A stretch of DNA of 64,000 nt from Terrirubrum flagellatum (GTDB lineage Bacteria > Pseudomonadota > Alphaproteobacteria > Rhizobiales > Beijerinckiaceae), in assembly GCF_022059845.1 (NCBI RefSeq), contig NZ_CP091851.1, positions 186,001 to 250,000 on the forward strand. The letters are read 5' to 3'. Both the position numbers and the translations under genes were made by a program. How positions within the stretch are numbered: position 1 is the stretch's first letter; every line of letters begins with the position of its first letter. Of this stretch, positions 15,333-24,207 are shown in pieces. The notes under the pieces are model-generated. The model had not been told where the DNA came from, did not search any database, and saw only the letters and a program-made list of their open reading frames with translations.

Positions 15333-17780
15333 ATGATCCGCTGGTTGAAACGCCTCGCGCGCGTCGCCTTTTTGCTTGTGTTTATTTTTGCCGGCGTCGC
15401 GGCAGTCATTGTCTCTCGTTCATTGCCGCGCGAGCAGGGCGTCGTGACGCTTGCGAGCGCAAGCGAGCAGCCGCTCATCTCCGCTGACGTTTCGGTCCGG
15501 CGCGACGGCGCCGGCGTTCCCCACATCAAGGCGAAATCGCGTGAAGACGCCTATTTCGCGCTCGGTTTTGTCCATGCGCAGGATCGTCTGTGGCAGCTTG
15601 AGATGAATCGGCGCATCGCGTCGGGCGAGCTCTCCGAAATTCTCGGCGAGTCCGCTTTGCCGACAGACAAATTCATTCGCACGCTCGGCGTGCCGCGCGC
15701 GGCGGAAAAGCAATATGCGAAACTGCCGGCGGATGCGCGCGCCGCGCTGCAGGCCTACGCCGCCGGCGTCAACGCCTATATCGATCAGGAGATGGGATCG
15801 CCGCCGGTCGAATTCTGGCTCACGCGCTCGCAGCCCGGACATTGGCGACCGACCGACAGCGTCGCGTGGCTGATCATCATGGCGCTCGATCTCGGCGGCA
15901 ATTTCAACCAGGAGCTGATGCGCACCGCGCTCGCGCGCACGATGACCACAGCCGAAATCTGGCAGGTCATGCCGCCTTTCGCGAGTGATCCGGTTCCCGA
16001 AAGCGCTGACTGGGCCGCGCTCTATCGCGATCTTGGAATCTACAGAAAAGATGCGAAACAGGCGACGCTGCCGACACAGATTTCGCCGTTCCTCAGCGCC
16101 GGCGTCGAAGGTCTCGGCTCCAACAACTGGGTCGTGTCAGGCGCGCGCAGCGAAAGCGGCAAGCCGCTGCTCGCGAATGATCCACATCTCGGCCTCAGCG
16201 TTCCCGCGATCTGGCATGTGGCGCATCTCGAAGCGCCTGATCTCGACGTGATCGGCGCGGCGCTGCCGGGCGTTCCCGGCGTTGTGCTCGGCCGCAACCG
16301 CCGCATCGCCTGGGGCTTCACTAACACCGGCCCTGACGTGCAGGACCTCTACATCGAACAGATCGATGCAAGCGATGCGAAACGCTATCGCACGGCGGAT
16401 GGTTTCGCCGCCTTCGAGACGCGCAAGGAGATCATCAAGGTCAAGGGTCAGGCCGATATTTCGCTCGATGTGCGCATGACGCCGCGCGGCCCTGTTGTGA
16501 CTGACGTGCTGCCGGGAGTCGCCGACTATCTCGATGTCAATCGTTATCAACTCTCGCTGCGCTGGACGGCGCTTGACGATGACAATTCTTCTTTCCTCGC
16601 GATCGAGGGGCTGGCGCGCGCGAAGAATGTCGCGGAGGCGCGCGAAGCGCTGAAATTTCATGTTGCGCCGGCGCAGAATGTGGTGATCGCCGATGTCGAT
16701 GGCGCCATCGGTTTCATCGCCGCCGGCCGCATTCCAATCCGGAAGCCTGAGAATGATCTGAAGGGTTTGGCGCCGGCGCCGGGATGGGACGCCAGATATG
16801 ACTGGGCTGGCTTCATTCCTTTTGACGAATTGCCGCAAGCGATGAATCCGGCCGAAGGGATGATCGCGACCGCCAACCAGCGCATTCACGCGCCCGACTA
16901 TCCGCATCCGCTGACCTATGACTGGACGGCGCCGGATCGCTACAACAGGATCATGCAATTGCTCGGCTCGCGCGAGAAGCACACTGTCGCGAGTTTCCGC
17001 GCCATGCAGTCCGATGTGCGTTCGCTTGCCGCAGAACGATTGCTTCCACGATTCCGCGCGGCGGAGACGGCGTCTTCCCATCGGCTTGCTGCTGCGGCGC
17101 GCACTGCGACGAAGAATTTCGATGGCGAGATGATTGCGGACGCGGCCGGCCCGCTCATCCTTTCGGCCTTCGCCGATCAGTTCGCGCGCGCGGCTTTCCT
17201 CGACAAGACGCCGGCGCCGGTTGCAAACGGCTATGGCGGCATCATGCGCGATTTCCGCGTCGCGCTCGATCGTGCGCTTCAGCAGAATGACAGTTCGTGG
17301 TGCGACGATCCCAGGACGCCGCAACGCGAAACATGCGATGATCTCGCCGAGATCGCTTATGATCGCGCGCTTGACGATCTCTCACGCCTCTATGGTGATG
17401 ACGTCGCGAACTGGCGCTGGGGCGTCGCTCATGCCGCGCGCTCGGAGCATCGGCCGCTCGGGCGCGTTCCCTTCCTCGCGCGCTTTTTCGATATCGTCGT
17501 CCCGACCGGCGGCGACGCCTACACGATCAATGTCGGGCGGCTCAATCTCAATGACCGCGCCGCGCCCTTCATGAACCGGCATGCGGCGTCCCTGCGCGCG
17601 ATCTATGATCTCAATGATCTCGAAAGCTCGCGCTTCGTCTATCAGACCGGGCAGAGCGGCAATGTGTTCTCGCGTCGCTATCGCGATTTCAGCGAGCGCT
17701 GGGCGCGGGTGGAGGATCTGCCGCTGGCGATGGAGCCGGCGGGATCCGTGCAGGAGCTGACGCTACGCGTTACGCATTGA
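15333..17780 (+). CDS. Penicillin acylase family (Ntn-hydrolase) protein
   Basis: 815 residues. N-terminal membrane anchor/signal (ARVAFLLVFIFAGVAAVIV), then the alpha chain with VRRDGAGVPHIKAKSREDAYFALGFVHAQDR, typical of the family. Autocatalytic cleavage site GLGSNNWVVSG puts the nucleophile Ser at residue 263; the beta chain starts there and continues with LLANDPHLGLSVPAIWH and TNTGPDVQDLY. Members hydrolyse amides such as beta-lactam side chains, N-acyl-homoserine lactones or acylated peptides; the substrate cannot be named here. Flanked on both sides by palindromic repeats (copies B and C). Confidence 0.9.
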   Translation: MIRWLKRLARVAFLLVFIFAGVAAVIVSRSLPREQGVVTLASASEQPLISADVSVRRDGAGVPHIKAKSREDAYFALGFVHAQDRLWQLEMNRRIASGELSEILGESALPTDKFIRTLGVPRAAEKQYAKLPADARAALQAYAAGVNAYIDQEMGSPPVEFWLTRSQPGHWRPTDSVAWLIIMALDLGGNFNQELMRTALARTMTTAEIWQVMPPFASDPVPESADWAALYRDLGIYRKDAKQATLPTQISPFLSAGVEGLGSNNWVVSGARSESGKPLLANDPHLGLSVPAIWHVAHLEAPDLDVIGAALPGVPGVVLGRNRRIAWGFTNTGPDVQDLYIEQIDASDAKRYRTADGFAAFETRKEIIKVKGQADISLDVRMTPRGPVVTDVLPGVADYLDVNRYQLSLRWTALDDDNSSFLAIEGLARAKNVAEAREALKFHVAPAQNVVIADVDGAIGFIAAGRIPIRKPENDLKGLAPAPGWDARYDWAGFIPFDELPQAMNPAEGMIATANQRIHAPDYPHPLTYDWTAPDRYNRIMQLLGSREKHTVASFRAMQSDVRSLAAERLLPRFRAAETASSHRLAAAARTATKNFDGEMIADAAGPLILSAFADQFARAAFLDKTPAPVANGYGGIMRDFRVALDRALQQNDSSWCDDPRTPQRETCDDLAEIAYDRALDDLSRLYGDDVANWRWGVAHAARSEHRPLGRVPFLARFFDIVVPTGGDAYTINVGRLNLNDRAAPFMNRHAASLRAIYDLNDLESSRFVYQTGQSGNVFSRRYRDFSERWARVEDLPLAMEPAGSVQELTLRVTH

Positions 17781-17806
17781 AGCTGTTCAGCGTGACGCGC
17801 TTGAAT

Positions 17807-17996
17807 GTCGCTTCGCGAGTCTTTCGCTGGGCCCCGGACTTCATTCCGCTTGGGCTTCGCCCTCGCTGCATGAATCCGGGGACAGAGACAGCTTCGGCGT
17901 CAACAAAAGAGTCTCTCGTCGTCCCCGGAACGGTGCAGCGAAACAAAGTGAAGCGGAACCGTGTCCGGGGCCCAGCGAAAGACTTCGCGAAGCGAC
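17807..17996. repeat. Dispersed nested palindromic repeat, copy C (halves in opposite order)
   Basis: The same two half-units as copies A and B but with swapped order: the half starting CTTTCGCTGGGCCCCGGAC (about 17821-17839) comes first, the half GTCCCCGGAACGGTGCAGCG ... GTCCGGGGCCCAGCGAAAGA (about 17919-17981) second. The unit is closed by GTCGCTTCGCGA (17807-17818) and TCGCGAAGCGAC (17985-17996), giving a very long imperfect hairpin. It separates the acylase from the convergent DUF1624 gene. Confidence 0.7.
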
Positions 17997-18037
17997 TTTA
18001 GTTTTGCCCGTTTCGGCAATGCTTCGCGCCCGGCGCT

Positions 18038-19045
18038 TCAATTCGTCTTCGCCGTCGACGCGCAGGAGCGGGTGAGGTCGATGATCTTCGATTGATCCTC
18101 CGCAGGCACGCGATCCTGAAGAATGGCGCGCCAATAGGGCGTCGGTTTCAGCTTTGTCATGGCGCAGCCGCAATAATTCTTGCAGGACGGCGCGTCGCCG
18201 CCGCTCGTGCGGCAGGTCTGCTCGCAGGCGGAAACAAAGGTCGCGGCTTCATCGTCAGTCGAAGCGCGCTGCGGCGGCGATGATGGCGCGAAGGGATAGA
18301 GCGCCGCCATCAGCACGAGTTGATGGGCGAGATAGATCACGAGGCTCCAGCGCCCCATGCTGACGAGCAGACGCGCCGGCGGCGATGCCGAGCGCCAGTT
18401 CGCTATCGCATCGCGCAGCGACGCAAAGGCGTCGCCCTCGAGAACGACGCGCGCCAGCGCATATCCCGCGAAGACGAATCCGGCCCAGGGCGCGAGCGGC
18501 ACATGATCGACGGCGGGAATGTTGCGATCGCCGAAGCCAAACCATGTCCACGCCGCGCCGTTGAACATGGGCGAAGTGAAGAAAGCCGGCGCCGCAAGCA
18601 GGATCGCAGCGACTGCGATTGACGCGAGAACAGGCCAGCGCAGGAATGGCACGATCAGCACGCTGGCGACCGTGATGCAGTGAAGGATGCCGAACAGCAC
18701 CGGCGCTTCCGGCATGGCGACGAGCGTGCCCGCCGTCACCAGAGCCGCAGCGCCGCCGACTATGATGAGGCGTCTGAGATAGCGGCCGCGGTCGAGCTCG
18801 CCGCGCGCCGCCAGCGCAAAGCCGACGCCGACAAGGCCCAGGAACGACGCCGCGATGACGTGAGCGAACATCGCCCAGCCGGGATGGCGCGGCACGTCGA
18901 CCGAAGTCAGGCCGTACCAGGAAAGATCCCAACTGAAATGGTAAATGATCATGGCGACGAGCGCCGCGCCGCGCGCCAGATCGACCAGCGGCCAGCGGGC
19001 CGGCGCAAGCGGCTTCACGTCCTGAATCGGGGCGGTCTGGTCCAT
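18038..19045 (-). CDS. DUF1624 / heparan-alpha-glucosaminide N-acetyltransferase-like membrane protein
   Basis: 335 residues from ATG 19045; a TTG at 19084 is also in frame. The N-terminal WPLVDLARGAALVAMIIYHFSWDLSWYGL is the hallmark of the DUF1624/HGSNAT-catalytic family; around eight transmembrane helices follow. The last about 75 residues are different: a soluble tail with Cys pairs (CEQTCRTSGGDAPSCKNYCGC), suggestive of a small disulfide-rich periplasmic appendage. Family members are proposed acyltransferases; the substrate is unknown. Confidence 0.75.
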   Translation of the reverse strand: MDQTAPIQDVKPLAPARWPLVDLARGAALVAMIIYHFSWDLSWYGLTSVDVPRHPGWAMFAHVIAASFLGLVGVGFALAARGELDRGRYLRRLIIVGGAAALVTAGTLVAMPEAPVLFGILHCITVASVLIVPFLRWPVLASIAVAAILLAAPAFFTSPMFNGAAWTWFGFGDRNIPAVDHVPLAPWAGFVFAGYALARVVLEGDAFASLRDAIANWRSASPPARLLVSMGRWSLVIYLAHQLVLMAALYPFAPSSPPQRASTDDEAATFVSACEQTCRTSGGDAPSCKNYCGCAMTKLKPTPYWRAILQDRVPAEDQSKIIDLTRSCASTAKTN

Positions 19046-19148
19046 TCCGGGAGAGTCGCTGAGACAATTGGCAATATCGGGCAACAGTCATTCACCCTTT
19101 GGCTCGCAAAAGCTAGCCTTAACAAATCTTTGCCGATAACCGAGCGGA

Positions 19149-20570
19149 ATGCTTCTGCGCCAGACGCTGCTTTATCTGCCAGCCCAACTCATCGGGCCAT
19201 TTGCGCTGTTCGTCGCAGCCGTGGTCTGGACGCATCTTTTGCCGCCCGGCGCCTACGGCACGCTGATGCTCGTCATGGCCGCACAGGAGCTGATCTTCGG
19301 CTTCGGCCTCGCCTGGCTGTCGCTCACCGTGCTGCGCTATCGCGACAGTTTCGAGCGCGGCGAGGGCGCGGCGCGATTCCGTCGCGCGGAAGCGGCGATG
19401 CTTTACGGTTCGATTCTGCTGCAGGCGCTCGCCGTCGTCGTCATCCTGCCCTTCTTCGATCGGCCGACGCCGCAGCTCATTGGCGTCGCGGCGGTGTTCA
19501 TCGTCTCGCGTTCGCTGCTCAATCACCTCGCGGAGCGCGCGCGCGCTGGCGGCGAGATCATGTGGTACACGATCGCGCAAACGAGCGGGCCGCTCGTCGG
19601 CTTCCTGCTCTCACTGCTGCTGACGAAATGGTTCGGCGCCTCGCCGGCTGTCGCGCTCTCCGGCTACGCCATCGTGCAGATGATCGTTCTGCCATTCGTC
19701 TGGCTGCGCGCCGGCGCGGTGTTCAAGCCCGCCATGCCGACGCGCGAACTTGTCGAACCGTTGAAACGCTACGGCATGCCGCTCCTGCTCTCGAGCGTCG
19801 GAAGCTGGGTGGCGATGAACGGCATCAGGCTCGTCGTCGACAAGATGCAGGGCGAGACCGCGCTTGGCCTCATGTCTGTCGGCTGGGGGCTTGGCCAGCG
19901 CCTCGCATCGACGGTCGCGATGCTCGTCACCGCGGCTGCATTCCCGATGGCGGTGAAGGCGTTCAACGCCGGCGACCGGGACGGCGCCATGGATCAGCTC
20001 GCGCAGAATGGCGTGCTGCTGATTTCGCTGCTGGCGCCGACATTTGCCGGCCTTCAACTCGTCGATGACGAGCTGGTGAAATTCATGATCGCGCAGCCCT
20101 ACTGGCGCGAGACGATTGCGATCCTGCCGCTGGCTGTCCTCTCCGGCGTGGTGCGCAATGTGCGCGTCCATTACGCCGACCAGGTCTATCTCCTCTATGA
20201 GAAGACCAACTGGCTGCTGGTCATCACCGCCACGGAGGCCGTGGCCACGCTCGTCGGCGCGGCTGTCGGCGCGAGCCTCAATGGCGTGGTCGGCGCGGTC
20301 ACCGGCGCGCTCATCGCGCATATCGTCACGGCGATCGTCGTCTTCGCCCATGGCATGATGACGCTCGGCCTGCGCATCCGCTGGTTCGATCTCGCGCGCA
20401 TCGGCGTCGCGACGATCGCCATGTCCTTCGTCGTCTCGCTCGTTACGATGGATGGCTCGCTGTGGCGGCTCGTCTTCGCCATCGCGCTCGGCGTCGCGAT
20501 CTATAGCGCGGCGCTGATGGCGCTGTTTCCGGAGATGATCGGCAAATTGCGCCGCGCCGTCGCATTCTGA
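19149..20570 (+). CDS. Polysaccharide/lipopolysaccharide flippase-like membrane protein
   Basis: 473 residues with roughly 12-14 hydrophobic segments throughout, starting RQTLLYLPAQLIGPFALFVAAVVWTHLLPPGAYGTLML, the usual entry of Wzx/MviN-type oligosaccharide exporters of the MOP superfamily. No glycosyltransferase genes sit beside it, so its cargo (O-antigen, exopolysaccharide) is not indicated. The nearest start is ATG 19149 and no strong RBS is visible. Confidence 0.7.
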   Translation: MLLRQTLLYLPAQLIGPFALFVAAVVWTHLLPPGAYGTLMLVMAAQELIFGFGLAWLSLTVLRYRDSFERGEGAARFRRAEAAMLYGSILLQALAVVVILPFFDRPTPQLIGVAAVFIVSRSLLNHLAERARAGGEIMWYTIAQTSGPLVGFLLSLLLTKWFGASPAVALSGYAIVQMIVLPFVWLRAGAVFKPAMPTRELVEPLKRYGMPLLLSSVGSWVAMNGIRLVVDKMQGETALGLMSVGWGLGQRLASTVAMLVTAAAFPMAVKAFNAGDRDGAMDQLAQNGVLLISLLAPTFAGLQLVDDELVKFMIAQPYWRETIAILPLAVLSGVVRNVRVHYADQVYLLYEKTNWLLVITATEAVATLVGAAVGASLNGVVGAVTGALIAHIVTAIVVFAHGMMTLGLRIRWFDLARIGVATIAMSFVVSLVTMDGSLWRLVFAIALGVAIYSAALMALFPEMIGKLRRAVAF

Positions 20571-20583
20571 CGGCGCGCCTGAC

Positions 20584-21402
20584 TTACGCAGGCTTCAGTA
20601 ATGAGCTTCGGCTCAGCGCCATCGCATCGGCGAGCGTTTCGGCCAGATCAGGCGTCGCGACGAGAATCGGATTGCCCTTCGTGAGCCCATCGCCGGCGAA
20701 GAAGTCGTTGATCACGGCGCCGGCCTCGCGCGCGATGACCACGCCGGCGGCCACGTCCCATGAATTGATGTGCAATTCGAGATAGGCGTCGGTGCGGCCG
20801 TCCGCGGCATAGCACATGCCGAGAGCGCCCGACGCCGAACGCTTCGGCTGCGCGCCGCTCGAAAACACCTTGTGCAGGAGATCGATATAGCTCGCGTAAG
20901 GCAGGCGCGCCGACCAGCCGACCTCAATCGTCGCGCGGCCCATGTCCTTTTCGCCCGACGTCCGGATCGCCTTGCCGTTGCGCCGCGCGCCGCCGCCGCG
21001 CACGGCCTCGTAAAGCTCTTCCATCACCGGCATGAAGATCACGCCGATTTCGGGAATCCCCTTGCGCAGGAAGCCGATCGAGACGCACCAGTGCGGATTG
21101 TCCCTCGCGAAATTCGACGTGCCGTCGATCGGATCGATGATCCAGAGATTTTCCGCATTCTCGCCGCCGGCCTCCTCGCCCATCACGCCGTCGCCGGGAA
21201 AGGCTTCAGCGATCCGCTCGCGAAAGCGTTGCTCGACGGCGCCGTCGGCGGCGGTGAGGAAATCCTGCGCGCCCTTCATCGACACCGCGAGCTTCTCGCG
21301 ATTGGAATAATAATCCAGCGCCAGCGCGCCGAGTTCGCGCGCGACGCCGATGGCGGCGAGATGGCGGCGGGCGATTTCAGAATCGGTCATTGCAGCGCTC
21401 AC
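20584..21402 (-). CDS. Inositol monophosphatase family protein
   Basis: 272 residues from a GTG that overlaps the iolG stop as GTGA; ATG 21390 would give 268. Mg-binding motifs: GEEAGGENAENLWIIDPIDGTSNFAR (EE and DPIDGT) and the later INSWDVAAGVVIAREAG. The family dephosphorylates myo-inositol 1-phosphate or related sugar phosphates, including histidinol phosphate in some members. Coupling to iolG favours an inositol role here. Confidence 0.88.
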   Translation of the reverse strand: MSAAMTDSEIARRHLAAIGVARELGALALDYYSNREKLAVSMKGAQDFLTAADGAVEQRFRERIAEAFPGDGVMGEEAGGENAENLWIIDPIDGTSNFARDNPHWCVSIGFLRKGIPEIGVIFMPVMEELYEAVRGGGARRNGKAIRTSGEKDMGRATIEVGWSARLPYASYIDLLHKVFSSGAQPKRSASGALGMCYAADGRTDAYLELHINSWDVAAGVVIAREAGAVINDFFAGDGLTKGNPILVATPDLAETLADAMALSRSSLLKPA

Positions 21403-22385
21403 AGCTTCACCGGCTTGCCGCTCTGCGACGCTTTCGTCGCGGCGTCGGCGAGCAATTGCGCGCGCAAACCGTCTTCGCCCGAAGGCGAGGGCGCCTTGCC
21501 CTTCTCCACCGCGGCGAGAAACGCGTCGAGTTCGGCGCGATAGGCGGCGGCGTAGCGCTCAAGGAAGAAAGGCAGCACGGGATCGCCGGAGAAGCCGTTC
21601 GCGTTGGCGAGTTCCACCGTGGTCGGGAATACGTTGCCGGCGCGCAGCAGGCCCTTTGCGCCATGGATCTCGATGCGCTGATCATAGCCATAGGTCGCGC
21701 GGCGCGAGCAGGAGATCTGCGCGATCTTGCCGGACGCCGTCTTGAGAAGAACGGCGGCGGTGTCGACGTCGCCAGCCTCGCCGATCTTCTTGTCGACGAG
21801 GCTCGATCCGACCGCATGCACCTCGACCGGCTCCTCGCCCAGGAGGAAGCGCGCCATGTCGAGATCGTGGATCATCATGTCGCGATAGAGGCCGCCCGAG
21901 CGCGCGACATATTCCGCCGGCGGCGGCGAGGGATCACGCGAGATGATGGTGACGAGTTCGACCGCGCCGATCTCGCCTTTGGCGACGCGCGCCTTCAGCG
22001 TCGCGAAATTCGGGTCGAAGCGCCTGTTGAAGCCGATCATCAGCGGCTGACCCGCCTTCTCCACGGTCTTCAGACATTTGACGATGCGGGCGGAGCTTAG
22101 ATCGACCGGCTTCTCGCAGAACACCGCCTTGCCCGCCTTCACCGCCTTCTCGATGAAGTCGGCGTGCGTGTCGGTCGGCGAGCAGATCATCACGGCGTCA
22201 ATCGCCTTGTCGGCGATGATGGCGTCGAGGCTTTCGGCCTTCGCGCCCAGCTCCTTCGCCAGCGCCTGCGCGGCCTTGGGGATCGCGTCGGTGATGGCCG
22301 CCAGCGTCGCACCGGCATGGGAGGCGACATTGCCGCCATGGATGCGGCCGATGCGGCCGGCCCCGATCAGGCCAATCGAAACCAT
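21399..22385 (-). CDS. iolG: Inositol 2-dehydrogenase / Gfo-Idh-MocA oxidoreductase
   Basis: 328 residues. NAD-binding SIGLIGAGRIGRIHGGNV at the N-terminus, CEKPVDLS with the catalytic Lys, then GFNRRFDPNF, SRDPSPPP and the GGLYRDMMIHDLDMARFL segment typical of IolG. It oxidises myo-inositol to scyllo-inosose with NAD. It leads a two-gene unit with the IMPase. The rest of a canonical iol operon (iolB, iolC, iolD, iolE) is not in the window. Confidence 0.88.
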   Translation of the reverse strand: MVSIGLIGAGRIGRIHGGNVASHAGATLAAITDAIPKAAQALAKELGAKAESLDAIIADKAIDAVMICSPTDTHADFIEKAVKAGKAVFCEKPVDLSSARIVKCLKTVEKAGQPLMIGFNRRFDPNFATLKARVAKGEIGAVELVTIISRDPSPPPAEYVARSGGLYRDMMIHDLDMARFLLGEEPVEVHAVGSSLVDKKIGEAGDVDTAAVLLKTASGKIAQISCSRRATYGYDQRIEIHGAKGLLRAGNVFPTTVELANANGFSGDPVLPFFLERYAAAYRAELDAFLAAVEKGKAPSPSGEDGLRAQLLADAATKASQSGKPVKL

Positions 22386-22511
22386 TTCGTCCTCCCCATG
22401 ACCCCCGCCGATCCGCTACATCGGTCAGGCGGCGCCGGAATCTTGTAGCCGGCTATACGAAGCGCAGCCGGGGAGCTATGCCGCCGCCGGAAGACAAAAG
22501 CGAGGAAAATC

Positions 22512-23315
22512 ATGGGCGGAGACAATCCTTTCGAGAAGGCGTCGCTGAAAGGCCGCATCGCGGTCGTCACCGGCGGCACGCAGGGGCTTGGCGAGACCGT
22601 CGCGAGGACCTTCGCGGCGCGCGGCGCGGCCGGGCTGGTGATCTGCGGCCGCAACGAAGCGAAGGGCGCCAAGGTGGCTGAGAGCCTCAGCGGCGCCGGC
22701 TGCAAGACGCTGTTCGTGAAGGCCGATCTTTCAAAGGTGGAGGATTGCCGCGCGGTGATCGCCGCGGCCGACCGCGCATTCGGACGCGTCGACGCGCTCG
22801 TCAACGCCGCGGCATCGACCGATCGCGGCACGATCACCGACACGTCGCCCGAACTCTACGATTATATCATGGCGATCAATGTCCGCGCGCCGTTCTTCCT
22901 GATGCAGGACGCGATCAGGATCATGCAGCGCGAGAAAATCTCCGGCTCGATCGTCAATATCCAATCGATGTCGGCTCATGGCGGCCAGCCCTTCCTCACG
23001 CCCTATTCCATGTCGAAGGGCGCGCTGATGATCCTGACGAAGAATGTCGCCTTCTCCGTGATGAGCGATCGCATCCGCGTGAACGGGTTGAATGTCGGCT
23101 GGATGGATACGCCGGGCGAGGACGCCATCGTGCGCAAATATCACGACAAGCGGGATGGCTGGCTCGAAGAGGCGGAGAAGAGCCAGCCCTGGGGCCGCTT
23201 GGTGAAGCCGGACGAGGTGGCGCGCGCCTGCGCCTATCTCTGTTCCGATGAATCGGGCCTGATGTCGGGCGCGACGATCGATTTCGCGCAGATGGTGCTG
23301 GGCGCGCATAACTGA
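22512..23315 (+). CDS. SDR family oxidoreductase
   Basis: 267 residues; GGAAAATC precedes the ATG. Rossmann loop [15 protein letters not shown] at about residue 17, VNAAAS in place of NNAG, and catalytic YSMSKGALM; the ending [18 protein letters not shown] is the usual SDR C-terminus. Likely a sugar or polyol dehydrogenase given divergent iolG and the DUF2090 gene whose start overlaps its stop by one base. Substrate unknown. Confidence 0.85.
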   Translation: MGGDNPFEKASLKGRIAVVTGGTQGLGETVARTFAARGAAGLVICGRNEAKGAKVAESLSGAGCKTLFVKADLSKVEDCRAVIAAADRAFGRVDALVNAAASTDRGTITDTSPELYDYIMAINVRAPFFLMQDAIRIMQREKISGSIVNIQSMSAHGGQPFLTPYSMSKGALMILTKNVAFSVMSDRIRVNGLNVGWMDTPGEDAIVRKYHDKRDGWLEEAEKSQPWGRLVKPDEVARACAYLCSDESGLMSGATIDFAQMVLGAHN

Positions 23316-24145
23316 TGTCGCTGCGCATCCTTTCGATCGATCATCGCGTCCCGCTGATCGAACTCGCTGACAAGACCGGCGCGCCGCGCGAGCGCCTGAG
23401 CCATTTCAAGAAGCTCGTCGTCGACGCGGCGCTGGAGGTTGCGCAAGGCCGCAACGGCTTCGGCGTCTTCCTCGATGGCGGTTATGGCGCGCCGGCGATC
23501 GCGAAGGCGCAAGACGCGCGGCTGTTCATCGCGCGGCCGATCGATGCGCCGCATGCGCTCCCGCTGCAATTCGAGGGCGGCGATGATCTCGCCTCCACCT
23601 TCGCGGACTGGCCGGCGGGCGTGACGGTAAAATGCGCGGTCTATCTCCATCCGCAGGATTCGCGCGACATTCTCACTGGCGCCGATCGCGCTCTGGCGCA
23701 GCTTCACGCCGCCTGCGAGCAGGCGGGCCTGCGTCTTCTGCTCGAAGTGCTGGCTTCGCCGCATGGCCCGGTTGATGAACGCACTGTCGCCGGCCTCATC
23801 GCGCATTTTTACGGGCTCGGCGTGAAGCCTCATTGGTGGCTGATCGAGGATCAACCCGGCGACGGCTGGACGCGCTGCGGCGATCTCGTGCGCGCGCATG
23901 ATTCCGCCTGCGAAGGCTTCCTCACCATCGCGCGCACGATCGACAGTTTTCCCGCGGTCGTGGCCTCGTCGCGCCGTGAGCCGCTGGTGAAAGGCTTCTG
24001 CGCCGGGCGCTCGATGTTCGGAGCGACTCTGGAGCCTTGGCTGAAGGGCGCAATTGATGATCAGACGGGTGTCGCCGCGATGGTTGCGAATTTCGCAACC
24101 GTGGTCGCCGCCTGGGATGCGCCGGGCGCGCATCCCTCACGCTGA
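23315..24145 (+). CDS. Stand-alone DUF2090 domain protein (IolC C-terminal aldolase-like)
   Basis: 276 residues. The opening LRILSIDHRVPLIELADKTG..RERLSHFKKLVVDAAL and the WWLIEDQPG ... GFLTIARTIDSFP ... KGFCAGRSMFG elements resemble DUF2090, which normally forms the C-terminal half of proteobacterial IolC (5-dehydro-2-deoxygluconokinase). That half is thought to be a TIM-barrel aldolase for 2-deoxy-5-keto-gluconate 6-phosphate. Here it is free-standing with no kinase domain. The start codon overlaps the SDR stop (TGATG), so the two are translationally coupled. Confidence 0.7.
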   Translation: MSLRILSIDHRVPLIELADKTGAPRERLSHFKKLVVDAALEVAQGRNGFGVFLDGGYGAPAIAKAQDARLFIARPIDAPHALPLQFEGGDDLASTFADWPAGVTVKCAVYLHPQDSRDILTGADRALAQLHAACEQAGLRLLLEVLASPHGPVDERTVAGLIAHFYGLGVKPHWWLIEDQPGDGWTRCGDLVRAHDSACEGFLTIARTIDSFPAVVASSRREPLVKGFCAGRSMFGATLEPWLKGAIDDQTGVAAMVANFATVVAAWDAPGAHPSR

Positions 24146-24207
24146 ACTTGCGGAGGCGTTTGGCCGTCGCCGCTGCTACCCATTCGAGAAGACGCGGAGA
24201 GAACGCC

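Noticed and set aside
9581-18000. CRISPR array from repeated CCCCGGAC-type motifs
   Set aside because: Only three long dispersed palindromes with no regular spacing or unique spacers; no cas genes.
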